DNA of 64,000 bases, taken from assembly GCA_037951105.1 (NCBI GenBank), contig JBAMJV010011028.1, positions 1 through 64,000 of the forward strand, given 5' to 3'. The stretch is from Echinarachnius parma (Eukaryota > Echinodermata > Echinoidea > Clypeasteroida > Echinarachniidae). Both the position numbers and the translations under genes were made by a program. Shown one piece after another: positions 38,712 to 50,038 of the stretch (within the stretch, counting starts at the first letter, position 1; each line of letters starts with the position of its first letter). The notes under the pieces are model-generated. The model ran no database searches. It worked only from the letters and a program-made list of their open reading frames with translations, and was not told the origin of the DNA.

Positions 38712-41397
38712 GTTTATTTTGTAGAACTAGAAGGGATGTACAGCAAGAAAAGTGAATAAACAAACTACGTAGTACTTCACGATTCGGATGAGATTTCGCA
38801 CTCGCGCGCGCGCGCCACTGTATATTTTGCAGGTTTGTAATTCGCTCAACCTGTATCTGGCATTTACACACACACAACTCTACTGGCACATGTGTAGTCA
38901 ACGAAATATTATCACCTGACATTTGCTATCATGTGATGAGTAAAGTGCTGCTTAGAAAAATTGACAGAACTGCACGTGAAACTAAACATTCGTAATTTTG
39001 TAGCTCGAGGTATGTTGACTTTATATTTCCTTAATCTCTTCAGAATCATAATCTTATGGTGACCATTTGAGCATAAGTTTAACACAAACTGATATTATAA
39101 GGTACACTAATTATTAATTAATCATGTTCAGTATTTCTGTAAATCGCATTCATTTTTGTATTGTCCCATGTATTGTAATCTATGTAAGTATGTGCAGCAT
39201 GCAGATGCAGGACGTTAAATAAGTTTTGCTAATCATTCAGTGATTCATTACGCATCATAGATTTGTTTAGTTGCAAGTAATTATACATTTTCACTTTTAT
39301 CATACTTAAACAGTGTCTAAATTAAAATTATGATGATTCTTTGCATTCAAATAGCAGTTAATATTAGTCGCACATGAGCACATCTACAAAGTAAATGGTC
39401 CATAAATATATGGACCATTTACACGCAATATATGCAAATGCAGAGGAGATGCGCTTGTCCATACACTGCATAAACGGCCAAAACTTTTTATATATCACAT
39501 CACAATTATTTTTTTTATGACTGATATAAGGCCTAGCTTTTAGGCCATATTAAGCATTTAAAAAATAATTAAGAAATGTTAAACAAACTTACAAATTATG
39601 ATGTTTATTCCTCTAATTCCTGGCTCCTGCTCGAAGGTCGGCCATCTTCGAAGAAATAAAACTACGAGCGCGCCACGCGCGGTGATCGCATGCTAGTGTA
39701 TACACACGTGCACGCTCTGCTTGTAAACAAGCTTCAGCTGTGTGGACAATGGCACACCCAGACGTGCCTAGCCATCATTCAAGCCCTATGCGGCTGTCCC
39801 CGTATACGTACAGCTGCCCGCATGCATCGGTCGCAATACTAACTAAACATTAAAATACCCAAACATCGAACATTACGTAACTTGCTTAATATATTCTCCC
39901 GAAATAGGCCCGAAACACTTGAAAATTGTAATATTCCAAACCAGATAAAACATGAAACTTCTGGCAACAAGAATATTTAACCTGTCTCGGCAAAACGAAA
40001 ATTAATTATAACAACAATGTACAATTTCTTGTCGATAGATGGCTCACTTCATTTGGTAAGTTTTTGCTATTGCGCAACCAGATCGTTCACTATATGAACG
40101 CGCTGTTTTCGGAATATCGACGAAGGAAAACGGGACTGGAAATCGTCGCTTTTTCAACCTATTATGGTCTTCAAAACATCAGAATTGGCAAGTATTATCA
40201 AATATTAGGATTTATAGCATACATTAATTTATAGTTTGTTTGATTTGCAGGTAAAGGGAGGCAGGAATCAGCGAGCAAAAATGTACCTTGGACGGGGCAG
40301 CTAGTACAGTGCAAATGTACGAAAATCGTAATATCCAGACAGCACTATACTAATGAACCTATGTGTGCACATGAGGGCACTTTTCACATTTTAGACATTA
40401 CGTTTCACTAAGTTAGCCGTGATCTCCACCACGGTGGAAATCAACTCAACCATTTTAATAGCTTTCGTCAACATTCCATGCCCTGTTAACTGCCCCCAAG
40501 ACCTAGTGGTATTATAGAGATAATCTCCTCAGGTTACACGCAGTAAACCGATAAGAACGGTGTAAACGGTGATAAAATTCTACTAGAGGCACGAATCTCT
40601 CAAACTCTCCTCAGGCCTGAGAAGCGGATATTTTCTAACTTGGGTGAAACGTAATGCACAAATATGATAAAATATAAATGTTATCCTTTTTTTCTAAAAA
40701 TGGACATTCAATAAAGAGATTATAAGAATCAATTTAAAAGCCACGTCAGTAAATTTCCACCAATGTGTAAATATAGTTCAATTAAAATTTAATTAAAAGT
40801 CAAAGACAAGGCCCAAACTTTTATTCAAATCATTATCAGCCCCCACACTTTGGAATACCCTACCATTAGAAATTAGAAAAATACCCTCAATCAATTCATT
40901 CAAACAATCTCTGAAGACGTTTCTTTTTGTATGATTTATTTTTGTATATACAGTATGTTTCCTTTATTATGTTTAGATATTAATTAGATCTTATGCTTGT
41001 ACTGTATACTCATGTGAAGCGCTTAGAGAATTCATTATGTATTATTAAGCGCTATATAAATCAAATGTATTATTATTATTATTTGTGGGTGTATTTCAAC
41101 CAGTTATTGTGGAAATAATCAAATAATCTGTGCCGATGTATAAAGCTACAGTACTGATATTGCATATATCTTCATAATGATTTTATAATTTACTATTTAT
41201 GGTTGAATAAGTCTGGAATTGCTCAATATGGGAAATTTGAATTTTAACATTTTATCTCTGCATTTTTGCATGTGACAAATTAAAAGGTTGGTTATGAATT
41301 AGATTTATTTAGACATACATGTGGTAAAACATTTCTTTCATTTTTATCTATTTTTTTTTCACTAGTTTTTATCTCACTCTCGTACATATTTGTAACA
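38712..41397. other. Intergenic / upstream of MTERF3
   Basis: Contains a foldback element at 40397-40655 (ends ATTACGTTTCAC and complement, then AGTTAG) and a SINE tail near 41015-41085. A polypyrimidine tract and 'taacag' at 41393-41398 may be the acceptor of a non-coding 5' exon for MTERF3. No other gene recognised. Confidence 0.5.
40397..40655. mobile_element. Foldback MITE, about 260 bp
   Basis: Inverted ends ATTACGTTTCAC...AGTTAG at both sides, non-coding interior with 'accacggtgg'. Superfamily not assigned. Confidence 0.7.
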
Positions 41398-41519
41398 GGA
41401 TGGACGCCTGACTGGAAAGAAATGGCATAGTGTCTTCTATGATCACATATGACATGGAGAGGTAAATGGGTCCTTTTTTCTGAGTTGTTAAAACAAGCGT
41501 CTTTACTGCACAAAGAGAC

Positions 41520-42266
41520 ATGGCTTTTTTCAGTCAATACAGCCGTCCCATTTGTCATGGACTACCAACTGTGAGGAGAGGTTTCTTCAGATGTTCACAG
41601 TTCAGTATTCTACCCCAAACACCATCATCTCAGGAACCTGTTAGACAGTATGCATGTATCCACAGCAGGACTCACAGCATCTGTCTAGATACAAGAGAAA
41701 GACTGACTTATACGTGTTTGAGCAAGAATTGTGATGCAACAAAAAGTACATTTACATCTTTTGTTGAGGAAGCAAAATTTGGAGAAACGCTCTTGAACCG
41801 GACTACTGTTTTCCATGAATACTCACCCTTAAGTCAAAGTACGAGACTCTTCTCCACAAGAGCAGATGATGCAAGGACTAACTCGGATGTCGGTGAAACA
41901 GATCAGAAGTCAAGAACTAGTGACTCATTAGAACATCTCCTTGGAAATGCGAGTGAAGTACAATCAAGCGACTCAAACTCGCTCTCCCCGAATGAAGTCG
42001 ACTTCTTAGATTTAGATCAGGCACTGTCATTAGAGGAAAATCCTGATGATGAAATTGACATCCTTGAGGAGAGGGATGACCCTGTGATTCTCCAGGAGTA
42101 TGCCGACCTGCCCTCCTCCCGGAGAGCTACACCCTGGCCTCCTACGTGGACCATTCCGAGACCCTGCAGAAGCTAGTGCAGATGGGTGTGGACCTGTCCA
42201 AGCTGGAGCAGAGAAAGGGGGTGGCCAGCATGCTGCTACAGATGGACTTTGAGCGAGATATAAAAG
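41520..42266 (+). CDS. MTERF3: MTERF3 exon 1, presequence to first mTERF motif, with frameshift
   Basis: Starts at the first ATG of the frame, giving an Arg-rich, acid-free N-terminus as expected for mitochondrial import. The frame runs to EYADLPS, then conserved sequence resumes in another frame as LPESYTLASYVDHSETLQKL from about 42116. One base is missing (or two extra) in CTGCCCTCCTCCCGG at 42108-42122. Donor GTAATT after AAAAG at 42266. Confidence 0.88.
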
Positions 42267-45200
42267 GTAATTTATCAAGAGTTTTGGTAGTGCTGTTCCC
42301 CATACTATCATGGTTTTGTTTTCTGTATAAAATAATGTCAAATGGATATTTGCCATTTTTAAAGTAAATTCCTTAAAGAAGAATAATTACATGCACAAAT
42401 TACAAATCATCCTTATAAAATAGGGAGTACATGAAAGTTGAACAAAATGAAATTATTAAACGTAAAGTTTAAAATATTTGAATATTTGGGATTTACTTTT
42501 TAATACAAAGGTTGGTTAACAGAAAAGTTTGCTTTCTTGCACCACAAAATAAAAACTTGGTGCTTTTATCACAAAAATTAATAATAATACCAAAATCCAT
42601 GGTGAGAACAGAACTTTGCAAAGCTTTTGTCTTTTTATCCATGGATGTTGTCCCCTTTTTTGTCAAATAACGAGATAATCCATCCACTGGTTTTATATAT
42701 CTTATATTATTTTTTTACAGACCGGTTGGCTTTTTTGCACCACACCGGGATCCCGGGAGAAAAACTTGGTGCTTTTATCACCAGAAATCCGTTCATCCTT
42801 GCGGAGGAGCTGCAGACGTTAGAGGCAAGGGTCAACTACCTACTGGAGAAGGGATTCACCGAAGCAGGAGTTTCACAGATTGTCAACAGAGCTCCATTCT
42901 TTCTCAGTTTTTCGGTGAGTTTGTTCAGCAGGTTTAGGGGCCATCTACAAAGTACGTACACAATTTTTTGTCCGAAATTGACCCCCCCCTCCCCCCTGTA
43001 CGCACGCATCAGCGTGAACCCCCCCCCCCCCCCCCCCCCCCCCCTTGTGCGTACGTACTTTGTAGATGGCCCCTTATGGGGGGGCACAGAGTAAAAATGT
43101 GGAAACAAATCAGAAATAAAAAGAGTGTGCCCCCAGTCAATCGGACTACACTACATCGCATGTGAGGTGACTCTCTTGCTTTAAAGGGTACCACCACCCA
43201 AAAATAATATTCTTATTCAAGAAAGGTAACATCTTTAGTATTCCATTCCATCAACAAGTTCACAAAAATTCCAGGAAAAAAATATATAATTGGAAAACGC
43301 ATCACCATTCTAAAGCATGCGTTTATGCGGTCTGAATTGCAGAGATGCCAAGTAGTAGTTTTTGCCGTATTTAGTACGTTTTTTAAATGTAAATACGGCA
43401 GTACGTTGTTGTTTTTTTTGTGTTTTTTTTTCCCCCTTCTCCCCACCCTAACGTAACGGTTGAAAATGGCAAAAAGAATTAGGTTGAACCCTCAAAAACT
43501 ATTATTAAAGTTATAAATTTGAAATATATCACAAATAAACAAAACATACTCATAAAACGCTGTGTGATTGACTGAATCAACTTTTATATTAACGCAAACG
43601 TAAAGAGTATTAAGATAAAGAGCCTGATGAGCTTATGCCATGGCGTGGCGTCCGTCGTCCGTCCGTCCTTCCGTCCGTCCACAGTTTTCAAAATGCTTCT
43701 TCTTCGTTATTTTTCAACCGATTTTGATTCTGATTGTTTCATAAGATAGGGCTAGGAGGGGGATTTAAAACTACACAGAATCGTGAAATTCATTATCTAT
43801 GGTAATTTATGCAAATTTATTTAAAATCACAAAAAATGCTTCTTCTCCTTCATTTCTCAACCGATTTTGATTTAGTTTGCTTTATCTGGTAGAGCTAACT
43901 TTGGTACACTAAACTTCTACACATAATTTTGAAATGTTTCTCCATTAATTAATTATGGTAATTTTCAATTTTTTAATTTTTTTTTTCCCATGTCCCATGT
44001 CAAATTTTTATTTTTTTCACTCTAATTTTTTTTTCTTTTTTTTTTTATGTCCCTTCCAGGGCATCACATTTTTATTTTTTGACCAGTTGAAAAGTGTACC
44101 ACATGAAATTTGCGATATTTGATGTTGCGAGATGCCGGATGAGCGCTACGTCATTGACGTTCTGGTTTATTATCTTTCTGAACATAGTTTTGAAATATAC
44201 ACCCTTTTTTCCATTTCCGTGAATGTTTTTTGTGCGCGAACACATGCACAAATTTGCCCCTTTTTTCGCAAAACTGAATGATCATGTGTACACATGGCCA
44301 ATGTGTAGTGACACACCCAGGCTTTTGTGTTACCCTTGGTGACTTTATTTTGTATTTTTGTATATTGCTCATCTTTCAGATCGAGAGACTTGACAACAAG
44401 CTTGGATACTTCCAACAGCTGTTTGGGTTCAGTGACTCCCAAGTCAGAGATGTCATCACAAGATGTCCCAAAGTAAGTTGATTTGATAAACTGTACCTTA
44501 AAATGGTTGACTTTGGACAGAAGTTTGTTTCATATGTTACAGTTTAAATTAATATACTTTACCTTAAAGGCATATATGCGTGGGTTATAAAGGGTAGTCA
44601 GCAAATTCCAACTCGACTCCACCGTAATCTCTCGAGGTAAACTCACGATATGTGTTGGATCGATCGAAGAGAGGTGCTTCGAAATATCTGAACAAAGGCC
44701 TTCTTATGAAATTGCATGCAGCAAACAAATTTCTCACGCTATCACCTAGCCATCAAACGGCGGCACTTTGAAGTCGGTTGCGGTTAAGCGTGTTACGTGA
44801 TATTTTCGCTCGTAAACTTCTCTGATGGATCTCCATTCGACAAGTACAAACATTCCGAACGCGACTATTTTTAATGCATTTTTGACTCGGGTATTCAGAA
44901 ATGGGACAGTTTGCGATCGCTACTTATAACTGAGCCAATGGGGATTACGTACCGTGCGTAAAAGTGCGCAAGATGGATCCACGCGTCTAATAACCCACGC
45001 ATATATGCCTTTAAAATGGTTGACTTTGAACAGAAGTTTGTCTCATGTTACAGTTTAAATTAATATTCTTTACCTTAAAATGGTTGACTTTGAACAGAAG
45101 TTTGTTTCATATGTTACAGTTTAGACGATAACTTTAGTCGGTGAAGTCTTTGTTTCTTGCTTCAAGTTTGAGACCGGAAAATAGTACATGTGATTGAAAA

Positions 45201-45627
45201 AGGGTCTGGTTAACAACTTTTAGAATTGAAATGCAACAAGCTATAATTTTAATGTATTATTTGTTCATATTTCAGTTGTTTCAGTTGCATTTGTTTTCTT
45301 CTAGTTTATGTATTGCATGTCAAACCTTATTCTCTTTGATGGTAGTTTATTTATTATTTGTTTAAATTTAATTTTCATATCTGTGTGCAGTTAGTGACAA
45401 TGAAGGTGGCGAGACCCAATGAAAACCTGTTTGTGCTGGAGTTCCAGTGTGGGTTTAGCAAGGCTGCTCTGAAGTCAATGGTGATACAGGAACCTGGTCT
45501 ACTTCTAAGAGGTGAGAACTCTACTGATAAGTAGCAATCATCATCACCTTGTGTCTGTCCTTGACCCTGTCGATGCGACCAAGGTTGGTGGTGGTGGTGG
45601 TGGTGGTGGTGGTGGTGGTGGTGGTGG

Positions 45628-45666
<39 letters not shown>

Positions 45667-48600
45667 GAATGAGGATGGTGATGGTGATGATGATGAAGAC
45701 GACGACGACGATGATAGTGACCGAGGATGATGAAGATAGTGACGATAGTGAGGATGACGATGGTAGTGAATTGTGGCCGTATTGAGAGACAACTATTTTG
45801 TATAGATCTTGAGAAATCTTTTATGACAGCTGTGACTAATATCGTTCACAATTTGTGCATTTTGCAGGGAAGTTCCAGCTGATCACGATCTTTGACTACC
45901 TGCACAACTCCATGAAGATTCCCCACAAACTGCTGCTGAAGACGCCAACAGTTTTCCTTGGACGCATCGACAGGGTCAAGGACAGACACAAGGTGATGAT
46001 GATGGTAGAAGTGGTGGTGTTGATGGTTGTGGTGGTGGTAGCTTTAAGGGTTGTAGTGGTGGTGATTTAGTGGGTGTGGTGGTGGTGATGGATGAAGATG
46101 GTGATGGTGGTTCCCTACAAAATGCTGCTGAAGATGCCCCCAGTTTTCCTTAGTCGCATTGACAGGGTCAAGGATAGGCACAAGGTACTGATGATGATGA
46201 TGTTCATGGTGGTGGTAGTCAGCGAAAAAATTAATATTTTTATTTCGGGGCTACTTTTCCAACTTTCGGGGGCTACTTTTATCATCTCGGGGGCTACAAA
46301 TTTCCGGGCTCTTTTTCGAATTTCAGGGGCTACTATTAAGCTCTAATGCTGTAAGTGATCATCTTATAAGCATTTGATCACGATCCAAACAGAAAATCCA
46401 AAAAAAAAAATCCCCAAAATAAAAAAAATAAACTTTTTTTTTTTCGGGGGCTACTTTTTTTTTTCGGGGGCTCTTTTGGGCATTGGGGGCGAATTCGCCC
46501 GCCGCCCCCTTGTTAGTTAGGCGGCTAAGGGTAACAATTGTGCACTTTTTGAAAGAAGTATGAAAGTCCTACCATATAATCTTCATTATATGTGAATTAT
46601 TTTCCCTCGTGGAAGTTTGCTCAATTTGACCCCAAGTGACCTTTAGAGGTCATGACCTTGTTACCACCATATTTTACCGATTTGAGGCATCATTCTTAAC
46701 GCTTCTCCTATATTTCGTTTTAAATATGATTGTAGCAGTTAGCCTCGCATCCGCGGGGTGACAATTATCTAATTTAAAGATGTTGGGGTCATGGGGTTAA
46801 AGGTTATGGAGCTCATTATCTATGTACTTATCAATGTCATTGAAGTAAATAAATAGTCCTGTAGACGGATCTATACTTGTGTATTATACCTGGAGACGTT
46901 CTTTAGTCTAACATGTTTTATTGATTCATATTCTAGAAGGTTTAAGAATACATTTTAGCTTTGTTCCCACCTTTTAATGTTAATCAGCTAATTTGTATAT
47001 TTGTGTATAAAGGTCAGGGGTCATTTTCAATCTCGGAATAGTAAAATATTGATAAAACAAGTATTGTAGGGTATTTTGTGGCAAGGATTCCATTTCTGGT
47101 GCTCGTTTGTAAGTGCCAAATGGGAAACATCCCCAAATCCAAGATGGCTGCCTCTAATTTGCATATTTATGAATATTATTGATTTTCAGTGGCTACAGCC
47201 CCTTATAAGCAATGATTCCAGATTATTATTTGTCAGTTATGTTCTAAGTATGTATTTAAGATATCAAAGATTAGTTGCCATAAAGGAAACCTCTAGCAAT
47301 GCATATTATTTGCATAATTAGGTATTTTATATAATTTGTATATTTCCCCAAATCGAGTATATATTGGGAACCCGGACAGTAAAAATGACAAGTAATACCA
47401 CTTTTCCAAGGTTTTACGGGGCAACAGATCCATTTTTGATAATTACTTCCCTGTTTAACCGTGGCAACCATCTAAAATCCAAGATGGCTGCTCCCCAAAT
47501 TACACATGCTATGATACATGACTGTATTATTTCGGTTATATTAGATCGATATTATAATATTTGGACTTTTAATTATTGGAATAAGTAACTAGAATACTTG
47601 AATCATGATGTAGTTGTTTGCTTACAGTAAACAAATCATACTGTTATAAAATAAATGCAATTAAAGTGGCAAATAGCATTTTTCCTTCAAAATTACAAAG
47701 GCGCCATCTTGGATTTAAGTGGGTTGCCAAGGTGATACGTCTAACTAAGTATCATGGATGGATTTGTTGCCCCCTTAAACCTTGGAAAAGTGGTATTCCT
47801 TGTCATTTTTACTTCCTGGGTTCCCAATATATTCGATTTGGGGGAATATGCAAATTAGGTAAAATACCTAATTATGCTAATTGTATGCATTGCTAGAGGT
47901 TGCCGATGTGGCAACCAAGCTAAATTATCTTTAACACGCATTTAGAGCATAATTGAGGAAAATCGTCTGTAATTATGATTTATAAGAGGCTGTAGCCACT
48001 GAAAATCATTAATATTCATAAATATGCAAATTAGGGGCAGCCATCTTGGATCTAAGGGTGTTGCCCATATGGCACTTCCAAACGAGCACCAGAAATATAA
48101 TCCTTGCCCCAAAATACCCTAGAATACTTGTTTGTTATCCATGTTGTACAATACCTAGCAAAAAAAATGACCCCTGACACTATTTCACAAATATGCAAAT
48201 TAGCTAATTTAGTTTATAATGCTTTAAAAATAGTTGCCCAATGTTGCCATGGTAGCAACAAAGCTAAAATATATTCTTAACCCTTCTAGAATATGAATCA
48301 ATAACAAAATGTTGGACTGAAGAACGATAAGTAAACTTTAGACACATGTGAAAAGTGAGGGGGGAGGGGGGGTCCCACTCCTTTTCATTTACCCCATACA
48401 ATTACCCCATAAAATAATCATATATATTATAATAATGGACAATATGATTTTCAGGTCACTTTTAACCCATAAACATATTAAGGAAAAAATAAAGTCATGT
48501 TAGATACCCATACAATGGTGTAATAATGCACTTTGCACCCCCTTTCTTTCAAGACCCTGTCACGCCCCTTATGGTCATAATTAGCAAACTTCCACGGGGG

Positions 48601-49385
48601 AAATTAAACGTTATGATAATATGATCTATCTGTGAAAAATTCACACTTCTTTCATTTTGTGCACAATTGTTATGATTCCAGGCCCTTAGCAGCCTAACTA
48701 TGTATTCCAATGATGATAACAACGATGATGATGATTGATGGATGACGACGGTGATGATATTAATCAATGGTCATTTTTAATAAAGATGAGAGATGGTGAT
48801 GATTATAGTGATGATTCCTCACCACTGAAGATGCCCACAGTGACAGGGAATTAAGGACAGATACAAGGCGATGATGATGATGGTGGAAGTGGTGGTGATG
48901 ATATTCATCAAGTGTGTTGATGAAGATGAGAGATTGTGATATTAATGATGATGATGATGGTGATAATGATGAATTAGATTATTGGGATGATAAGGTGATG
49001 ATAATCATATGAGAGATGGTGGTAATGGTAATGAAGTATGATGATAGTGATGACGATTGAAGTATAAATGGTGATGGTGTTAATTATATTGATCAATGGT
49101 GATAATGACATCATATCATAATCGATATCATAATCAACATAATTATTCATTATTAACATCACTCTCCTCATTGATAATTTCAATTCAAAATAATTATTTC
49201 ATATACATTTATCATTTACTCTACAGTTCCTGAGATCACTGAAGAGAAATCAGTACGACCCCAAAGAGCCAGGCTATGTGCCTTTGATGGATCTCTTCAA
49301 GTTACCCGACGATGCATTCTGCCAGAAAGTCGCAAAGACTTCCGTGGAGGAGTACGAATCGTTTCTAAAGGCTTGCCGCATTTGA
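41520..49385 (+). CDS. MTERF3: Mitochondrial transcription termination factor 3, six exons
   Basis: MTERF3 acts in mitochondria, binding mtDNA promoter regions or rRNA to modulate transcription and ribosome assembly. Six exons join in phase to about 480 codons including stop, once one frame break is allowed for. The N-terminus (MAFFSQYSRPICHGLPTVRR) looks like a mitochondrial presequence. It is followed by a poorly conserved acidic stretch, then YVDHSETLQKLVQMGVDLSK, GAFITRNPFI, VSQIVNRAPFFLSFS, RLDNKLGYFQQLFGFSD and RVKDRH. The end QYDPKEPGYVPLMDLF...FLKACRI matches the human C-terminus. The mTERF helical repeats with their proline/LxxP spacing are evident. Human MTERF3 is about 417 residues, and the excess is in the N-terminal part. 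Exon 1 contains an apparent -1 frameshift near 42110-42120. Decayed copies of exons 2, 5 and 6 lie nearby. Confidence 0.92.
42512..42580 (+). pseudogene. Decayed copy of the start of MTERF3 exon 2
   Basis: Shares 'ttgcaccaca' and 'aaaacttggtgcttttatca' with 42735-42785, preceded by 'taacag' in place of the true 'ttacag' acceptor. It lies 200 bp upstream of the real exon. Confidence 0.8.
42721..42914 (+). CDS. MTERF3: MTERF3 exon 2
   Basis: 194 nt, encoding LAFLHHTGIPGEKLGAFITR, LAEELQTLEARVNYLLEKGF and VSQIVNRAPFFLSFS. Acceptor ttacag, donor GTGAGT. Phase 1 in, phase 0 out. Confidence 0.93.
42937..43073. mobile_element. TTA-flanked MITE, 137 bp
   Basis: Perfect ends GGGGCCATCTACAAAGTACG and complement, flanked by TTA (42934-42936 and 43074-43076), with C-runs in the middle. 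Inserted 22 bp after the MTERF3 exon 2 donor. TTA duplication suggests PIF/Harbinger type. Confidence 0.85.
43185..43345 (+). repeat. 'agggtaccaccaccc' dispersed repeat, copy 1
   Basis: Preceded by TTAA and homologous to 53358-53520 ('gtaccaccacccaaaa', 'tattccattccatcaacaag', 'accattctaaagcatgcgtt'). Only the left end is clear. Confidence 0.75.
43600..44060. repeat. Dispersed repeat with (CCGTCCGT)n and repeated 'caaccgattttgatt'
   Basis: Contains 'gcgtccgtcgtccgtccgt' and two diverged units with 'aatgcttcttctt' and 'tcaaccgattttgattt'. Intronic; no coding content. Confidence 0.65.
44380..44472 (+). CDS. MTERF3: MTERF3 exon 3
   Basis: 93 nt, phase 0-0, encoding IERLDNKLGYFQQLFGFSDS and VRDVITRCPK; matches VERLDNRLGFFQKEL of human MTERF3. 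Acceptor tttcag, donor GTAAGT. Confidence 0.94.
44498..45125. repeat. Tandem repeat with unit of about 65-75 bp, interrupted by an element
   Basis: Units contain 'taccttaaaatggttgactt', 'gaacagaagtttgtttcata' and 'tgttacagtttaaattaata'. Units start at 44498, 45011 and 45075. The TTAA of one unit is occupied by the 433-bp element 44578-45010; neighbouring units show the empty site. Confidence 0.9.
44578..45010. mobile_element. TTAA-flanked TIR element, 433 bp
   Basis: TTAA at 44574-44577 and 45011-45014. Perfect ends AGGCATATATGCGTGGGTTA and complement. Non-coding. The duplicated TTAA is proven by the uninterrupted 'taccttaaaatggttg' at 44494 and 45071. Confidence 0.93.
45391..45511 (+). CDS. 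MTERF3: MTERF3 exon 4
   Basis: 121 nt encoding LVTMKVARPNENLFVLEFQC and GFSKAALKSMVIQEPGLLLR. Phase 0 in, phase 1 out. Confidence 0.92.
45584..45730. repeat. (GGT/GAT)n microsatellite
   Basis: GGT repeats followed by GAT repeats in the intron after exon 4. Gives poly-Gly, poly-Asp and poly-Val frames only. Confidence 0.95.
45868..45992 (+). CDS. MTERF3: MTERF3 exon 5
   Basis: 125 nt encoding KFQLITIFDYLHNSMKIPHK and LLLKTPTVFLGRIDRVKDRH. Phase 1 in, phase 0 out. The donor GTGATG runs into a GAT/GGT-rich intron. Confidence 0.92.
46105..46200 (+). pseudogene. Partial copy of MTERF3 exon 5, copy 1
   Basis: Repeats the exon end ('atgctgctgaagatgccccc', 'attgacagggtcaaggatag') and the GAT-rich intron start, about 180 bp downstream. 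It has lost the acceptor side and carries an in-frame change to a stop (ttagtcgc for ttggacgc). Confidence 0.88.
46227..46510. repeat. Dispersed 'cgggggctactttt' repeat, copy 2 (inverted)
   Basis: Reverse-complement relative of 16110-16330, with 'tatttttatttcggggctac', 'ctttttcgaatttcaggggc' and 'gggcgaattcgcc'. Confidence 0.78.
46516..48698. mobile_element. Giant palindromic element in the last MTERF3 intron, about 2.2 kb
   Basis: Ends GTTAGGCGGCTAAGGG and GCCTAAC-type complement with TA outside. Inverted homology extends through the arms ('cgtggaagtttgct', 'aaatccaagatggctgcc', 'ccacttttccaaggttt') to a centre near 47600. No transposase frame was seen. A few kb of hairpin-forming sequence lies inside a transcribed gene. 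Confidence 0.85.
48824..48905 (+). pseudogene. Partial copy of MTERF3 exon 5, copy 2
   Basis: More diverged: 'cactgaagatgcccacagtg', then 'aaggacagatacaaggcgat' and 'gatggtggaagtggtggtga', the same exon-intron junction sequence. No frame. Confidence 0.78.
48860..49120. repeat. (GAT)n-rich degenerate microsatellite
   Basis: Imperfect GAT/GGT repeats before the last MTERF3 exon, following the exon-5-derived fragment from which they may have expanded. Confidence 0.8.
49227..49385 (+). CDS. MTERF3: MTERF3 exon 6 with stop codon
   Basis: 159 nt, phase 0 in, encoding FLRSLKRNQYDPKEPGYVPL and the C-terminal SVEEYESFLKACRI before TGA at 49383. Matches YDPAKPNYISLDKL...FEKFLKTL of human MTERF3. Confidence 0.95.
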   Translation, partial: FLRSLKRNQYDPKEPGYVPLMDLFKLPDDAFCQKVAKTSVEEYESFLKACRI

Positions 49386-50038
49386 GACTAGATTCGTGGA
49401 AGATATTCTGTTACCTGAAGCATTGGCAGTTACAGGAATTTAAAGTGACACGTGTAACGTGTCAGATATTGCACAAACTGACATTTGAGACTTCAATCCT
49501 ATATCAATATCATTGTAAAATTGTAAAAAAAGATTTGTGAAAGTTTGAAAGAAAACGAACACTGTTTACCTAGTGAAAAAACGAATATTGAGTTCATATT
49601 TTATCACCGAATACTGATGGTCTGTTCTAGATTTGTCGCAGTAATACTCGTCCGTTTGATCTTGACGATATCCGCACCCGTGTTTACAGCTACTAGTGAT
49701 GGTACGGAATTTGCGCACGCTAGGCTCAAAGTTCAGTGGGTCGGGAAAATTTCCCACGCGCGCTGCCAGGACGTGTTCAGCGACGACAATTGTACTTTTT
49801 ATCAAAACCGTTAGCTAACGTTTTTGAAATAATGATTTTCAATGATAATTATCTTCATACTAAAGGGACATTTGAAAAAATAGAACCCTATTTTATTCAT
49901 CTCTTACCATAAGCTAAACAACACGGTAGAAGAGAAACGAGGAAGCTCCAAGTAATTTTAGCGGAGTTACACACTTTACATGTGCACCTTTAACCTTTGA
50001 TGTGCTTCTAATAGGTACCTTTCTTTCAAGAAAACTTG

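Noticed and set aside
45512-45792. Gly/Asp-rich, Ser/Pro-rich and Met-rich frames
   Set aside because: Products of the GGT/GAT repeat in an MTERF3 intron.
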